64,000 nucleotides of DNA from Chakrabartyella piscis. GTDB lineage: Bacteria; Bacillota; Clostridia; Lachnospirales; Anaerotignaceae. A program made the position numbers and the translations under genes. Shown here piece by piece: positions 24,466 to 33,114 of this stretch. The notes beneath the pieces were generated by a model. That model ran no database searches. It saw only the letters and a program-made list of their open reading frames with translations, and was not told the origin of the DNA. Where the stretch lies: positions 1,984,001 through 2,048,000 of the forward strand of contig CP092441.1 in NCBI GenBank assembly GCA_030067835.1, read 5' to 3'. Position 1 is the stretch's first letter. Each line of letters begins with the position of its first letter.

Positions 24466-24636
24466 TCAATTCACCTCCTTCTTTCGCATTTGCTCCAATT
24501 CCAAATCAATGACACCACATATGAACATGCATTCAGGCACTTCCATTTTGCACCATTCTTTTGGTGTGATTTTATAGTTGCGGAGTGCATAAGCTGCGTA
24601 ATCTGCTAAGCCTATACCCTCCTTTATGCCTTTTTT
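24466..24636 (-). other. programmed -1 frameshift site and extension of the tail chaperone
   Basis: The end of the upstream chaperone frame holds the canonical slippery heptamer A-AAA-AAG (minus strand, 24630-24636) in the right phase, four codons... two codons before its stop. A -1 slip enters an open frame of 54 codons running to the TGA at 24466. The extension contains LADYAAYALRNYKITPKEW, like the second-frame part of known tail assembly chaperones. AAAGGAGGG lies 3' of the site. Fused product would be about 175 residues. Confidence 0.75.
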
Positions 24637-24992
24637 GCTTCTTCCTTGAGTTCCTTTCTACGTATATCAAATCCGTTTTGCAACTTCACTTGTTCCAACA
24701 AATATCCATACTCTGCTGGATATAACATCTCCTTCAACAAACTTGCTGCATTTGTCACTCCATAGCTTTCCCATAGCATTTCATCTTGTAAATTTGGATA
24801 GGTTATGGTTGCCAAACACAAAGCCACCCAAGGATCTTTTTCTTTTTGTTTGCTTTTTCGATAGTCACCTTCTGTGATACCTTGCAAAGTCCAAAGAATT
24901 GGTGCTCCATCCTTTGTAAAACGCTTGGACACCAAAACTTGCTTATCTTCTGGTAAATGGTTTTTTTCTTGCAAAAACTCCTTCAAAATCAT
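24624..24992 (-). CDS. XkdN-like tail assembly chaperone (frameshifted)
   Basis: 122 residues in the zero frame. VSKRFTKDGAPILWTLQGIT, DPWVALCLATITYPNLQDEML, ESYGVTNAASLLKEMLYPAEY and LLEQVKLQNGF match the XkdN chaperone pattern. In tailed phages this gene makes a short form and a -1 frameshift form, both of which coat the tape measure during tail assembly. Here the slip signal and open second frame are present (see 24466-24636). The ATG overlaps the XkdQ-like stop by four bases. A second XkdN-like gene exists at 26642, so the locus has two chaperone paralogues. Confidence 0.85.
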   Translation of the reverse strand: MILKEFLQEKNHLPEDKQVLVSKRFTKDGAPILWTLQGITEGDYRKSKQKEKDPWVALCLATITYPNLQDEMLWESYGVTNAASLLKEMLYPAEYGYLLEQVKLQNGFDIRRKELKEEAKKA

Positions 24993-25966
24993 TCCACATC
25001 CTCCATTCTTATGGTCAATTTGGTTTTATGCATTCCATCAGAAAAGGTATGTTCACAGGATTCAATCAAAACAGCTCCATCTATGCCGATTTCCGCTAAA
25101 TCTGGAATATACATGCCAATGGTATAGCCTGCTCTCAACAAATAATCCCCATTGATGTTTTCTACCACAAGACTTTTGGAAACACGTCCTTTTTCTGCCA
25201 AAATTTCTGTTGCAACCAATTCCATTTGTGCTGCATTCAAGCCATATTCCACAGATTGCACATACTGCAAACCGCCCCATTCCTCAATTTTGTCAGGGAT
25301 ATTGGAAACATAGACCACCTGTTTTTCACCATCTTGTGTGTAGTACAAAGCCACTGAATTGTAGGTATCTTCGCTGATATCTGTTTTGTAGTAATATTCT
25401 GAAATGCCACCATCATATCCCAACATAACAGGCACCATCAAATCTGTTTTGTTTTGCAAATACAACATACCGCCAACGTCATACAAAAAGAATTCGTTTC
25501 CTGTTGCCTTTTGGGTCATATCCAATGCCGAATAGATGATATCCAAAATGCTTTGACCTGCTTCAATTCGTTGCGGAATGATCCATTCTGTGTCTGCAAT
25601 ATCACCCATAACAAACCCATGTTTTTCTGCTAAGGTTTGCAAGATTTGTGTTGCTGTTTGGTTCCAATACACCATAGAATCTATGTTTTTACCCATATAA
25701 AACAACTGATCATATGCCACAACCGAAATGATTTGTGCACTGGTTCTTTCTTTGGAAACCACATAACCCATAAAGGTTAGGAGTCCATCCACCAAAAACA
25801 AAACACAGTCACCCTCTGTAAATTCTGTGATGCCATCTCGTTTCAAGGAAAATCGCAATTCACCCGCACTGCCTGTGATATTGCTTTCCCATACCAAACC
25901 TTCCAAAATAATGGGTGTTGCATCATAAATCACTTCATTATGACCAATCAACACTTGTACTTCCAT
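24989..25966 (-). CDS. XkdQ-like tail hub protein
   Basis: 325 residues with VLIGHNEVIYDATPIILEGL at the start, FTEGDCVLFLVDG, QRIEAGQSILDIIYSALDMT and GVDGAVLIE-like ends (IGIDGAVLIESCEHTFSDG). This is the YqbQ/XkdQ family, similar to the gp27 or D-protein hub of contractile tails, which forms the ring from which the tail tube grows. AAGGAGGTGA before the ATG supports the start. It follows the LysM protein, as in PBSX. Confidence 0.88.
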   Translation of the reverse strand: MEVQVLIGHNEVIYDATPIILEGLVWESNITGSAGELRFSLKRDGITEFTEGDCVLFLVDGLLTFMGYVVSKERTSAQIISVVAYDQLFYMGKNIDSMVYWNQTATQILQTLAEKHGFVMGDIADTEWIIPQRIEAGQSILDIIYSALDMTQKATGNEFFLYDVGGMLYLQNKTDLMVPVMLGYDGGISEYYYKTDISEDTYNSVALYYTQDGEKQVVYVSNIPDKIEEWGGLQYVQSVEYGLNAAQMELVATEILAEKGRVSKSLVVENINGDYLLRAGYTIGMYIPDLAEIGIDGAVLIESCEHTFSDGMHKTKLTIRMEDVE

Positions 25967-25978
25967 ACATTCACCTCC

Positions 25979-26638
25979 TTATAACGTCAATACCTGACCT
26001 GGATAAATCAAGTCTGGATTGGAAATGCCATTGTTGTTTGCCAATGTCATATACAAAGAGCCATCTCCATATTCTTTCTTTGCAATTGCCCACAAAGTAT
26101 CACCTGATTGCACTGTATAGGTATCTGCCACATCTTTGGAATCTCGTTCATATCCCGTCTCCACAAGAGTACTTTCTGTTTCTGTGACAGTCCATTCGTA
26201 GACAATGCTTTTGGCTTCATTGTATTCTTTCCAAACCATATTGACCCAAAAATCACCTTGTTCACCACCCTTTTCTAAGATGGTATATTCCTCCAAACAA
26301 ACCTCTGTATTGCCACAAAACAACTCTGTTCCATCTGCCAATTGTCTGAAAATGATCAAATGTACTGGCTTTTGGGATTCTTTGAATTTGAGGAAATAGT
26401 TCAAGAAATATTCTGGTGAATAGAAACTTTTTTCCACTTGCACAAAGCTCCATCTGGTTTCTGGTAGCAAAATGGTAAATTCAATTTCTTGCAACCCTCT
26501 ATGTTTCAAAATATTGACTTGTCCTGTGTTCAAAACAGAAACACACTCATTTTGATTTCCATATTTGATGGAAAGTTCTGATGGTGTCACAGGCAATAAA
26601 ATCTGGTCACTGTCTTGTTTCAAATAAAAACGATACAT
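25979..26638 (-). CDS. XkdP-like LysM tail protein
   Basis: 219 residues. The first 150 are the conserved XkdP domain (LPVTPSELSIKYGNQNECVS, HRGLQEIEFTILLPE), and the last 48 are a LysM motif (YTVQSGDTLWAIAKKEYGDG to PGQVLTL) that binds peptidoglycan glycan chains. In contractile tails it connects the hub with the cell wall. Start ATG has AGGAGG upstream. Here it directly follows an XkdN-like gene, whereas in PBSX the tape measure lies in between. Confidence 0.9.
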   Translation of the reverse strand: MYRFYLKQDSDQILLPVTPSELSIKYGNQNECVSVLNTGQVNILKHRGLQEIEFTILLPETRWSFVQVEKSFYSPEYFLNYFLKFKESQKPVHLIIFRQLADGTELFCGNTEVCLEEYTILEKGGEQGDFWVNMVWKEYNEAKSIVYEWTVTETESTLVETGYERDSKDVADTYTVQSGDTLWAIAKKEYGDGSLYMTLANNNGISNPDLIYPGQVLTL

Positions 26639-26641
26639 ACA

Positions 26642-26971
26642 TTACCTCCTTCCTCCATTGATTTCTTCCACTGCCCTTTGTAAATTTGCAAACTCACCAG
26701 GCGTCAACATTTTCAGCAATACATTCTCCACACCATATACTCCATATGCTTTTTGGAGTGCAACATCTGTCAGTTTTGGTTCTACAATGCTTGCAACCAA
26801 AATACCAATTTCGTATTTATCTTTGTTTTTGCCTGATTTTCTCCAAATTTCTTCATTCATTCTTTGGTTTATGGCTCGTATTTTCCATTTGATTTCTGAT
26901 AAGCGTTCACTCAAAGACACTTCTTGTTCTTGAAAGAAGTTTTCTGTTTTATAAAAATAACTTTGTTCCAT
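26642..26971 (-). CDS. second XkdN-like tail assembly chaperone
   Basis: 109 residues from the ATG at 26971, which has AAGGAGG upstream; the open frame extends 13 codons further without a ribosome site. GILVASIVEPKLTDVALQKAYGV, then LLKMLTPGEFANLQRAVEEIN follow the XkdN pattern. No -1 extension is possible, since the next gene begins four bases after the stop. It comes directly after the tail-tube gene and an internal terminator. Confidence 0.75.
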   Translation of the reverse strand: MEQSYFYKTENFFQEQEVSLSERLSEIKWKIRAINQRMNEEIWRKSGKNKDKYEIGILVASIVEPKLTDVALQKAYGVYGVENVLLKMLTPGEFANLQRAVEEINGGRR

Positions 26972-27008
26972 ATTTACCTCCTTTTCTTGATTTTCACTGA
27001 TTTTTGGC

Positions 27009-27077
27009 AAAAAAAGAGAATGGGCGATGCAATTTCCGCCTTTTGTGCAAAAGAGGATTTCTCTTAACCCATTCTCT
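27009..27077 (-). terminator. internal terminator in the phage operon
   Basis: AGAGAATGGG (27015-27024) pairs with CCCATTCTCT (27068-27077), and on the minus strand the stem is followed by TTTTTTTG. It divides capsid, sheath and tube genes from the chaperone-baseplate genes, so it would lower expression of the latter. Confidence 0.7.
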
Positions 27078-27120
27078 AATTCAATTTTTTTGATTCAATT
27101 TTGATGATGTATTGTTTGTT

Positions 27121-27152
27121 TTACGGGCGATCACATAGGATTGCCCCTACAG
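27121..27152. repeat. GTAGGGG/CCCG hairpin repeat inside the phage operon
   Basis: CGGGCGATC and GGATTGCCCCTAC form a stem around ACATA (one G-T pair). It is the only copy inside region 1 and lies between tube and chaperone genes. Confidence 0.7.
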
Positions 27153-27168
27153 AATATTTACATACACC

Positions 27169-27627
27169 TTATGTCAAGTCTGTAAAGGTATCCAACAAAT
27201 CCACATCGCCAAAGGTGAATTTCAAATCTTCATCCAAAGCATCTGCTTCCACATCCAATTTGGTCATCAACAATTCATTGATGTTTACATCCTTCAACAA
27301 CACCGTTTGTGTACCACAATCTCCTGTAGGATCTTCATTGGTGATCATCAATTCAAAGTAGGTATCCACACCATTTTTCATGTAATCTAACATCAACTCA
27401 CGGAACAAGCTGGACACATAATACACTGTCATGGTACCACTACCAGTCCAGCCACCACTTTTATATTGCAACCCTGTCATGCCCAAAATAGGAATTTCTG
27501 TTTTATTTTTTGTTACTGTTGCCGATACATTCTTCACTTGCATCAATTCATATCGATTGTCGTCAATGATTGCATAACAAGTGCCAAGTGCACCATTTAC
27601 CGTATCTTTTGCTCTCAAATAAGCCAT
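27169..27627 (-). CDS. XkdM-like tail tube protein
   Basis: 152 residues starting MAYLRAKDTVNGALGTCYA, with KSGGWTGSGTMTVYYVSSLF and MKNGVDTYFELMITNEDPTG, the patterns of XkdM tube subunits. Hexamer rings of this protein form the inner tube of contractile tails. It follows the sheath gene at 12 bases. The strong spacing and signals fit its high copy number. Confidence 0.93.
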   Translation of the reverse strand: MAYLRAKDTVNGALGTCYAIIDDNRYELMQVKNVSATVTKNKTEIPILGMTGLQYKSGGWTGSGTMTVYYVSSLFRELMLDYMKNGVDTYFELMITNEDPTGDCGTQTVLLKDVNINELLMTKLDVEADALDEDLKFTFGDVDLLDTFTDLT

Positions 27628-27639
27628 TCACACACCTCC

Positions 27640-28932
27640 TTATACCACTTCTACACGCATATACAATTTTTCCATTGCATCTGTTGGTTGCACCGTTTCA
27701 TAGATAACAACATCTTGTTTTTCATCGCCAGCTTCCACAGTAATATCATCTGCTGTGAAATCTTCAATGGCTTCAATGGATTGCAATTGTTCATGATAAG
27801 CAATGAGCTCTGCCTTCAACAAATTACGTCCATTTGCATTGTTGGTTTGTTTGCCCAAGTAATAGCTACTGAAAATTCTTGCTACATCGTTGCCAATACT
27901 ATCCAATACACGAATGACACGATTGGAAGAAAAATCACTATTTTTTGTACTTTCATAGGATGTAAATGTGTTGATGTCACGCAAAACACGCATATCATCA
28001 CCATCTGCATAAAAGACAAATTCACCAGCTTCCAAACGTTTGGTATAGTTGCTTTTGGTATCCTTGCAATCCACAACATATTCACCTGTATATGCTGTGT
28101 TGGTCAAGCTTTCATTGACTTCTGCGCCAGCTGACATACCTGCAACCCAATACACCAAATCCGCTGATGGTGATACAGAAATGATACCTTCATAGTCTGC
28201 ATCTGTATAATCGTAAAGCACTGTTACAAATTTGATACCTTCTTCATCACGCAAACGTTTTGTGAAATTCACAAAGAGTTTTTTGGTGGTATCATCATCA
28301 CCAGCATATGCAAGCACTTGGAATTCCTCTGCTTCTGCTGCTGCCAAGAAATTGGTATATCCACTGCCTGTGGTATCTGTTGTGGTACCACCGGTCAAAT
28401 TTGCTGCTGCTGCAACCACCAAGTCTCCATCACCTGAGAAAGTTACATAATCGTTGTCTGTCAATTCTGAAATGGTTGCCACCGTTTGTGTATCTACCAA
28501 AACCCCATCCAAATAGGTATGGATATCAAAATAATCGTCTTCGTCCACATTTTCAGAAACTGCAACTTGTAGATCATTTCCCCTTGCACCTCCATACAAT
28601 GCTGTTGCCACCAAATCCTCTAAAGTTACACTTGCCTTTGTACCACCATTCAATCGGAACAGTTTCAATGTACTTGCACCAGCAAACATCTCACGATATG
28701 GCAACATTGCATCATCCAAATAATCATAACCCAAAACCGCTTTGACCCCTGTTTCAAACTCTGATGATTCGATAGTCATCATTTCATCAGATCCCCAGTC
28801 CATTTCCATACCAATACAAAGTGTTCCACGTTCTCCAAGACTGCCCATTGCAGTCGCTTTGGAAACGAAATTGATATATGTCCCAGGCAATACTTTATTT
28901 TGTACCAAATAGGTACCGCCACCCAATGCCAT
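27640..28932 (-). CDS. XkdK-like contractile tail sheath protein
   Basis: 430 residues. N-terminal MALGGGTYLVQNKVLPGTYINF, GERGTLCIGMEMDWG, central ALYGGARGNDLQV and C-terminal SSNRVIRVLDSIGNDVARIF and KAELIAYHEQLQSIEAI are the PBSX-type sheath signature. The sheath contracts and drives the tube through the envelope, so the particle is myovirus-like. Size and motifs are intact. Confidence 0.95.
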   Translation of the reverse strand: MALGGGTYLVQNKVLPGTYINFVSKATAMGSLGERGTLCIGMEMDWGSDEMMTIESSEFETGVKAVLGYDYLDDAMLPYREMFAGASTLKLFRLNGGTKASVTLEDLVATALYGGARGNDLQVAVSENVDEDDYFDIHTYLDGVLVDTQTVATISELTDNDYVTFSGDGDLVVAAAANLTGGTTTDTTGSGYTNFLAAAEAEEFQVLAYAGDDDTTKKLFVNFTKRLRDEEGIKFVTVLYDYTDADYEGIISVSPSADLVYWVAGMSAGAEVNESLTNTAYTGEYVVDCKDTKSNYTKRLEAGEFVFYADGDDMRVLRDINTFTSYESTKNSDFSSNRVIRVLDSIGNDVARIFSSYYLGKQTNNANGRNLLKAELIAYHEQLQSIEAIEDFTADDITVEAGDEKQDVVIYETVQPTDAMEKLYMRVEVV

Positions 28933-28934
28933 AC

Positions 28935-29123
28935 TTATTTACCTCCTTCTTTTTTACTGTCTGTTTTCATTTTTCCTTTTTGATAGCCTTCTAGTGCTTT
29001 TTTGGCTTCGTCTTTTGTGTAGGTTTTACCATCTTCCAAAACCGCTTCTACCAATTCCACTGGAAATCCCAAAGTTTTGCTACCCAATAACTGTTCTTTT
29101 GTGAATTTACTCGCTTTCTTCAT
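28935..29123 (-). CDS. small phage protein ahead of the sheath gene
   Basis: 62 residues from the ATG at 29123 with AGGTGA eight bases upstream. LGSKTLGFPVELVEAVLEDGKTYTKDEAKKAL is highly charged and helical. Small proteins of this kind lie at the same place in PBSX-like operons; function is unknown. It overlaps the previous gene by 17 bases. Confidence 0.7.
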   Translation of the reverse strand: MKKASKFTKEQLLGSKTLGFPVELVEAVLEDGKTYTKDEAKKALEGYQKGKMKTDSKKEGGK

Positions 29124-29538
29124 AACCAATCACCTGCCCTCCATTGTATTCCAATCGTTCCATATATGTTTTTTCTTCTTCATACATCACTTGGTATGCA
29201 TAGGAAACAAAGAATTTGATGCCAAACTCACCACGTTCCATATACATATCGCTGCCAATGAATTTTTCTGTATCCCCTATCAAAAACAAGATTTCATACA
29301 ATGCATCTGTTTTTTGCCTACAATCTTCCCAACTATTTAAGCTGAGTTTTGGAAAATAGGAAATTTGAAACTTTGTTTTTCTGGACCATCTACGATTCAA
29401 AAGTGGTGTTTCTACCGTTTCCACTTCTTCTACTGTAAAGCAACCTTCCAATCCACTTTTTGGCGTATCTTCATAATAAATTGGCAAATCAAACGCCTGA
29501 TACAGACTCTTGATGACTCCATTTTTTAACTCTTCCAT
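29107..29538 (-). CDS. tail terminator-like protein
   Basis: 143 residues with MEELKNGVIKSLYQAFDLPI at the start and an alternating beta pattern (KFQISYFPKL, MERGEFGIKFFVSYAYQVM). Place (after head connectors, before sheath) and pattern fit the tail terminator/completion proteins (DUF6838 type) of contractile-tailed phages, which cap the tube and join it to the head. Family assignment is by pattern only. Confidence 0.65.
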   Translation of the reverse strand: MEELKNGVIKSLYQAFDLPIYYEDTPKSGLEGCFTVEEVETVETPLLNRRWSRKTKFQISYFPKLSLNSWEDCRQKTDALYEILFLIGDTEKFIGSDMYMERGEFGIKFFVSYAYQVMYEEEKTYMERLEYNGGQVIGYEESE

Positions 29539-29549
29539 AGTTCACCACC

Positions 29550-29915
29550 TTACAACACACGGGTAATTCTACAAATAACCTGTTCTCTATGGGTGATGTA
29601 ATTCTTTTCTGTGCCACCAATTACACACCATTGACCTTCATTCTTGCGTGACATCACATAGCAACCAGATTCCAGATGGATTTCTTTTGGATACATCAGA
29701 ACACCCACTTGTGATTCTTTGTAGGTAAGTCCATCTTTGTCTATGGTTCCATTGCCCCAAGAAATGGCACATGGCAAATCTTCCCATATGATCACATCTT
29801 CATGGACACATTCTCCATTGTTGTTGATGCTTTCATCCAATCGCACTACCTTGCATGTATCATAAAATGTTGTTTCTGTAATTTCTCTAAATCTTGGTCC
29901 AACTCTTTCAAACAT
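29550..29915 (-). CDS. head-tail joining (head closure) protein
   Basis: 121 residues starting MFERVGPRFREITETTF. AAGGTGG lies seven bases before the ATG at 29915. The beta-rich pattern with CHEDVIIWEDLPCAISWGN-like segments (ECVHEDVIIWEDLPCAI) and KEIHLESGCYVMSRKNEG resembles SPP1 gp16-type stopper proteins that close the portal after packaging. The ATG overlaps the stop of the upstream connector gene. Confidence 0.65.
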   Translation of the reverse strand: MFERVGPRFREITETTFYDTCKVVRLDESINNNGECVHEDVIIWEDLPCAISWGNGTIDKDGLTYKESQVGVLMYPKEIHLESGCYVMSRKNEGQWCVIGGTEKNYITHREQVICRITRVL

Positions 29916-30241
29916 CACCATACCACCTTCTTGTATCGATTCAATTCCCAAACATATTGTTCCAATATATCTGCCACTGTTTTGTCACTTTGGTCAAATA
30001 GTGTAATGTCCATTTCCCCTTGTGTGATGGATTTGACACCACCACTTTCTTCTTGGAGCATATAGTCCTCGTATCGTTCCAAAGCAATTTCTGCACAAAC
30101 ACCAATGAGTCCATCTGGCAAATCTTCACGCTCCAAATATGCCAACACCATCTCCATCGTTCTTTTTGCAAAAAAGGCAAATACTGTATCGTTTTCTACA
30201 TCTTTGACTGCATTTGCTTCTGCAATAATCGTATCCACCAC
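29915..30241 (-). CDS. head-tail connector protein
   Basis: 108 residues from a GTG at 30241 preceded by GAGGTG; an in-frame GTG four codons upstream is also open. AFFAKRTMEMVLAYLEREDLP followed by GVCAEIALERYEDYML is the helical pattern of gp15/gp6-like adaptor proteins that bind below the portal. It lies directly behind the capsid gene, as in SPP1 and PBSX-like phages. Confidence 0.65.
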   Translation of the reverse strand: MVDTIIAEANAVKDVENDTVFAFFAKRTMEMVLAYLEREDLPDGLIGVCAEIALERYEDYMLQEESGGVKSITQGEMDITLFDQSDKTVADILEQYVWELNRYKKVVW

Positions 30242-30261
30242 TTGGACAATCACCTCAAATC

Positions 30262-31215
30262 TTATACAACTGCATCTGTATCATCATCTTCTTCTGGTGC
30301 TGGTGTTACATTCACCAAAACACCTTCCAATCCATTGTCCATCACCCAAAGATCATGATATTTTCTATAATCAATTTTCCAAGCATTTGCATTTTGATTT
30401 GTCATTGGATCAAAGATTCTTGTGACATCTGTTTTGGAAACTGCAATAGGCACATGTTTCACTGCCACAATCCAGTTCATATCCAAAGCATCATCTGTTG
30501 CCACAAAGCCACCATCTGTTTCACCTGTGCTGACACCATCTTGGAAAGTGTATTCTGTTTTGAAACGAGCAGAAGGTACACGAATCACTGGACAATTGTC
30601 AATTTCTCTGACCTTAAGTTCCACAGCCCCCTGCTTAAATACGCCACTTTGGATGACACCATTTCCACCTTTTGCCATATCCAAAAGACCTGCTACTTTT
30701 GCAGACATTGCCACAACCACTTCCACACCATCGCCAACAATGTCACGAATTTCTGTAATATCTGCCATCAAATTGGTCAACAATGTATCAGAATCTGGTG
30801 TGTATTCTTTGACTGCACCGGCATCTTCTGCCAATTCATAGAGTTTTGCATAACGATATGCATCCACTTCTGGAATCACCTTTGTTCTTTGGAATTCACC
30901 CATTACATTGCCTGCAACTGCTGCGAAATTGGTTTCATTCACATCCATTGCATCCAATTGGAAGGTTCTACCTCTGTCTTGTGTCATGGTTTTGGTTTCA
31001 TAGCTGACTGTGACAGAACCTTTCACAAAACCACCATCTCTGTCATAATCACCCAAACCACTCATGTCCATTTGTGGAATTTTGACTTCTGCACCACCAT
31101 TGTATTGCACTTGACCTGCATTTTCTTCCATCCAACCAGTTGTGGAACCTTCCACCAATTGGCTGTCCAATTCTTGCATAAACACTGCTGCATATTCCAT
31201 TGTATTGATACTCAT
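30262..31215 (-). CDS. major capsid protein
   Basis: 317 residues from the ATG at 31215 with GAGGAGG upstream. AGQVQYNGGAEVKIPQMDMSG, SYETKTMTQDRGRTFQLDAMD and EVDAYRYAKLYELAED are typical of the SPP1/PBSX-like coat family with the HK97 fold. The gene follows a scaffold gene and precedes connectors, the standard order. A full head gene means the particle is more than a headless tail bacteriocin. Confidence 0.92.
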   Translation of the reverse strand: MSINTMEYAAVFMQELDSQLVEGSTTGWMEENAGQVQYNGGAEVKIPQMDMSGLGDYDRDGGFVKGSVTVSYETKTMTQDRGRTFQLDAMDVNETNFAAVAGNVMGEFQRTKVIPEVDAYRYAKLYELAEDAGAVKEYTPDSDTLLTNLMADITEIRDIVGDGVEVVVAMSAKVAGLLDMAKGGNGVIQSGVFKQGAVELKVREIDNCPVIRVPSARFKTEYTFQDGVSTGETDGGFVATDDALDMNWIVAVKHVPIAVSKTDVTRIFDPMTNQNANAWKIDYRKYHDLWVMDNGLEGVLVNVTPAPEEDDDTDAVV

Positions 31216-31230
31216 ATTCAATTCCTCCTC

Positions 31231-31650
31231 TTATCTACGCATTCCAGATTTGAATGCTTTCATAATGTCATTTTCACTTTTTTTACCAAAACGATAGCCT
31301 GTACCATCAATTTTTTCTTCTTTTTCTTGGAACAGATATGGTGCAATGATGCGTACACCATCCAAATTCATATCCACTTTGCCAGATTCGTCCACAAGCA
31401 AATCACCATCTGCCAAAAGTGCACGAATTGCAGTTGCATTTTTACCGCCAGCTTCCATAATTAAACGATCGATGTATTGCTCACGTTCTTTGGCTTCTTT
31501 TGCTTCTTTTTCTGCCAACAATTCCTCTTGCCAACTACGCAACTGTGTTTCCAAGTCTTCTTTACCCTTTTGGCTTTCTTCCAAAGCTGCCCAAATTTTT
31601 TGACAAGCTTCTGCACCAATACCCATATCTTCCAATTCCATTAATGTCAT
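31231..31650 (-). CDS. capsid scaffold protein (DUF4355/GP20-like)
   Basis: 139 residues, strongly charged with a long coiled coil (EESQKGKEDLETQLRSWQEE, LLAEKEAKEAKEREQYIDR) and a basic C-terminus (NDIMKAFKSGMRR), which is how phage scaffolds guide coat assembly. It overlaps the portal stop by four bases and precedes the coat gene by 15 bases. Confidence 0.8.
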   Translation of the reverse strand: MTLMELEDMGIGAEACQKIWAALEESQKGKEDLETQLRSWQEELLAEKEAKEAKEREQYIDRLIMEAGGKNATAIRALLADGDLLVDESGKVDMNLDGVRIIAPYLFQEKEEKIDGTGYRFGKKSENDIMKAFKSGMRR

Positions 31651-33098
31651 ACTTCCACTTCTCCTTTCTCTGCCTCTTGTGCCAAACGCTGTAATTCTTC
31701 ATTGACATCTTCCACATATGGATGTTTGCTGAGCAAAGTTCTATTGCTGAGCAACCCTTTGGATGCCACAATAATATCCACTGCTTCTGTATTATCTGTA
31801 ACACCACTGGTATTCAAATCCACACGAATTTTTCTCCAATCAAAGTTGGTTCCATTTTTTCTGTTGTAATCTTCCACCACAAATTGATACAAGGAACGAA
31901 TCCCTTTTTTGATTTCTGGCATAATACCACTGATTTTCAAAAGAAACATTGCATATTGGTATTGCAAGGAAACACCACTGGCATTTTGACCCCAATCGTC
32001 ACTTTCTGTGTCAATACCCATACCAAAATGGAAGATGTTTTTACGCAATGCTTCCAACCAATCCAACCTACCTGTGATGGACAAATCCACTTGTTTGGCT
32101 TCCACTTTACCACTACTATCATTGATGTGTACTGCTTTGTTGATTTGCAATTTCTTGGAGATGGCATTTGCTGTTTCTGCTCCATATCCTTGAATGACCC
32201 AATACAATTCCACCAAATCCAACAATGTATTGGTGCCTTCACTGCTGATCAAATCATAAGCATCAATCAAGTTTTTCACCAATTCCAAGTCTGTAATTTC
32301 ACGTGCATTGTTTTTCAATGGAATGAAGGGTACCCTTGTCCAATTGTGTGATTCCTTGGAAACTTCTTCACCATCACAAATTTCTGTCATAATCCAATGT
32401 GGCATTTTTCTTTCTTGGATGAATTCACCTTCACGCTCTGTGTAGTAGGTCACATCATGCGCTGTCCACCACTCTACTTTGCGATAGGTTTCCACACGTC
32501 CTTCACGTAACATTTCAATATCATAGTATCGAATCACTTCACGTAACATGGATTCATTTCTCTCATCATAAATGGGAATAATTTCTTCTGATGGCACCAA
32601 GCAATATTGGAATGCACCATCTTCATCATAATAAATATGAAGGAACCCAACACCTGCATTGGAGGCATTGATGACCCAATTTTGTATCATTTGGTGGAAT
32701 CGTTCATCTGAAAAATCGGATACCATCGATGAAAAACCTAAATTTTCACCACCTTCATCCAAGAACACCCTTGGTTCTTTGCCCAAAAGATATGCCATCT
32801 TCTGCATTACCAAAATATGATGAAATGGATTTACATGATGATGATTGCTTCTATTGGGATTTTGGAAATACCCTAACCCCTCTTCACCATTTTCTCGTTT
32901 TTCTGATACTATATTTCTGGAAAAATCCTTTTGTAAAATATCATGTTGACAAGCGTAATAGCGTTCTCCTTCACGCATGAGATGTTTCTTTTTACTCTTT
33001 TTGTCTTGCAAAAGCAAATCACGTATCATCATGCTTTCATTCAAACCACTGCCAATTTTGAGCCTTGCTTTCAAAAGCTCCATTTCTGTTACAAACAA
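31647..33098 (-). CDS. portal protein (SPP1 gp6 family)
   Basis: 483 residues, beginning at a TTG with GGAGGAGGG upstream (ATG at 33083 is an alternative). NPFHHILVMQKMAYLLGKEP, GVGFLHIYYDEDGAFQYCLVP and LYWVIQGYGAETANAISKKL match SPP1-type portals. Twelve copies form the ring through which terminase pumps DNA. It follows the large terminase gene by 16 bases. The length is normal. Confidence 0.92.
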   Translation of the reverse strand: MFVTEMELLKARLKIGSGLNESMMIRDLLLQDKKSKKKHLMREGERYYACQHDILQKDFSRNIVSEKRENGEEGLGYFQNPNRSNHHHVNPFHHILVMQKMAYLLGKEPRVFLDEGGENLGFSSMVSDFSDERFHQMIQNWVINASNAGVGFLHIYYDEDGAFQYCLVPSEEIIPIYDERNESMLREVIRYYDIEMLREGRVETYRKVEWWTAHDVTYYTEREGEFIQERKMPHWIMTEICDGEEVSKESHNWTRVPFIPLKNNAREITDLELVKNLIDAYDLISSEGTNTLLDLVELYWVIQGYGAETANAISKKLQINKAVHINDSSGKVEAKQVDLSITGRLDWLEALRKNIFHFGMGIDTESDDWGQNASGVSLQYQYAMFLLKISGIMPEIKKGIRSLYQFVVEDYNRKNGTNFDWRKIRVDLNTSGVTDNTEAVDIIVASKGLLSNRTLLSKHPYVEDVNEELQRLAQEAEKGEVEV

Positions 33099-33114
33099 AA
33101 TCCCTCCTCCTTTC

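Noticed and set aside
24989-30253. Type VI secretion or extracellular injection system reading of region 1
   Set aside because: Terminase, portal, scaffold and coat genes are present, and no AAA+ ATPase or toxin cargo gene is, so a phage-head particle is the better reading.
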